From: Betaproteobacteria bacterium
GTDB lineage: Bacteria > Pseudomonadota > Gammaproteobacteria > Burkholderiales > SG8-41
NCBI GenBank assembly: GCA_021414185.1
Contig: JAIOOZ010000424.1
Coordinates: forward strand, 1 to 14,031
Length of the DNA stretch: 14,031 nucleotides
Reading direction: 5' to 3'
The notes below the pieces were generated by a model. It worked only from the letters and a program-made list of their open reading frames with translations. It was not told the DNA's origin and did not search any database. Each line of letters opens with the position of its first letter. The stretch's first letter is position 1. The position numbers were made by a program, and so were the translations under genes. This document shows positions 14,017-14,031 of the stretch, in pieces.

Positions 14017-14031
14017 GCCGGGCTGACGCAC

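Overview
The window is a chromosomal segment from a high-GC betaproteobacterium-like organism. Protein sequences, gene order and the genomic neighbourhood all fit that group, but I cannot name the genus. No phage, plasmid, transposase, CRISPR array or tRNA was seen. Most of the window is conserved cell-wall, division and RNA-processing machinery. The unusual parts lie in how genes are broken, invaded by repeats or overlapped.

Positions 1-7250 (minus strand) hold the start of the dcw (division and cell wall) cluster in the order mraZ-rsmH-ftsL-ftsI-murE-murF-mraY, with mraY cut by the window edge. Almost every junction is a 1-4 nt stop/start overlap, so this looks like one translationally coupled transcript. 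It is driven by a good sigma-70 promoter (7219-7247) overlapped by three 10-nt-spaced GTGGG boxes, the expected MraZ operator. Two things break the pattern. First, rsmH has lost about 37 nt in the middle, which shifts its frame. Second, murF carries GAGGNNN-type heptamer arrays: one inside its coding sequence (1953-1980), and a 21-bp inverted pair flanking its stop codon before mraY (912-993).

Positions 7248-7593 are an AT-rich, apparently non-coding divergent region. It is followed on the plus strand by a small lipoprotein gene. That gene converges, with a 2-bp gap, on a minus-strand decarboxylating dehydrogenase of the D-malate/tartrate family (dmlA/ttuC-like). Upstream of the dehydrogenase on the same strand lie the RNase P RNA gene (rnpB), dihydroorotase (pyrC) and the 16S rRNA methyltransferase gene rsmI.

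Positions 11338-14016 (plus strand) carry the yra-type locus, lpoA-like, yraN, gmhA/diaA-like SIS isomerase and dolP/yraP, divergent from rsmI. This matches the E. coli order yraL-yraM-yraN-yraO-yraP except that rsmI is inverted. The two starts (rsmI and lpoA) are so close that the lpoA promoter lies inside the rsmI coding sequence.

Functionally the window joins peptidoglycan precursor synthesis (murE, murF, mraY), septal transpeptidation (ftsI with ftsL), a probable synthase activator (LpoA-like) and outer-membrane maintenance (DolP) with ribosome and RNA maturation (rsmH, rsmI, rnpB). I found no clearly new multi-gene system. The best leads are the heptamer repeats in murF, the rsmH deletion and the AT-rich island at 7250-7400.
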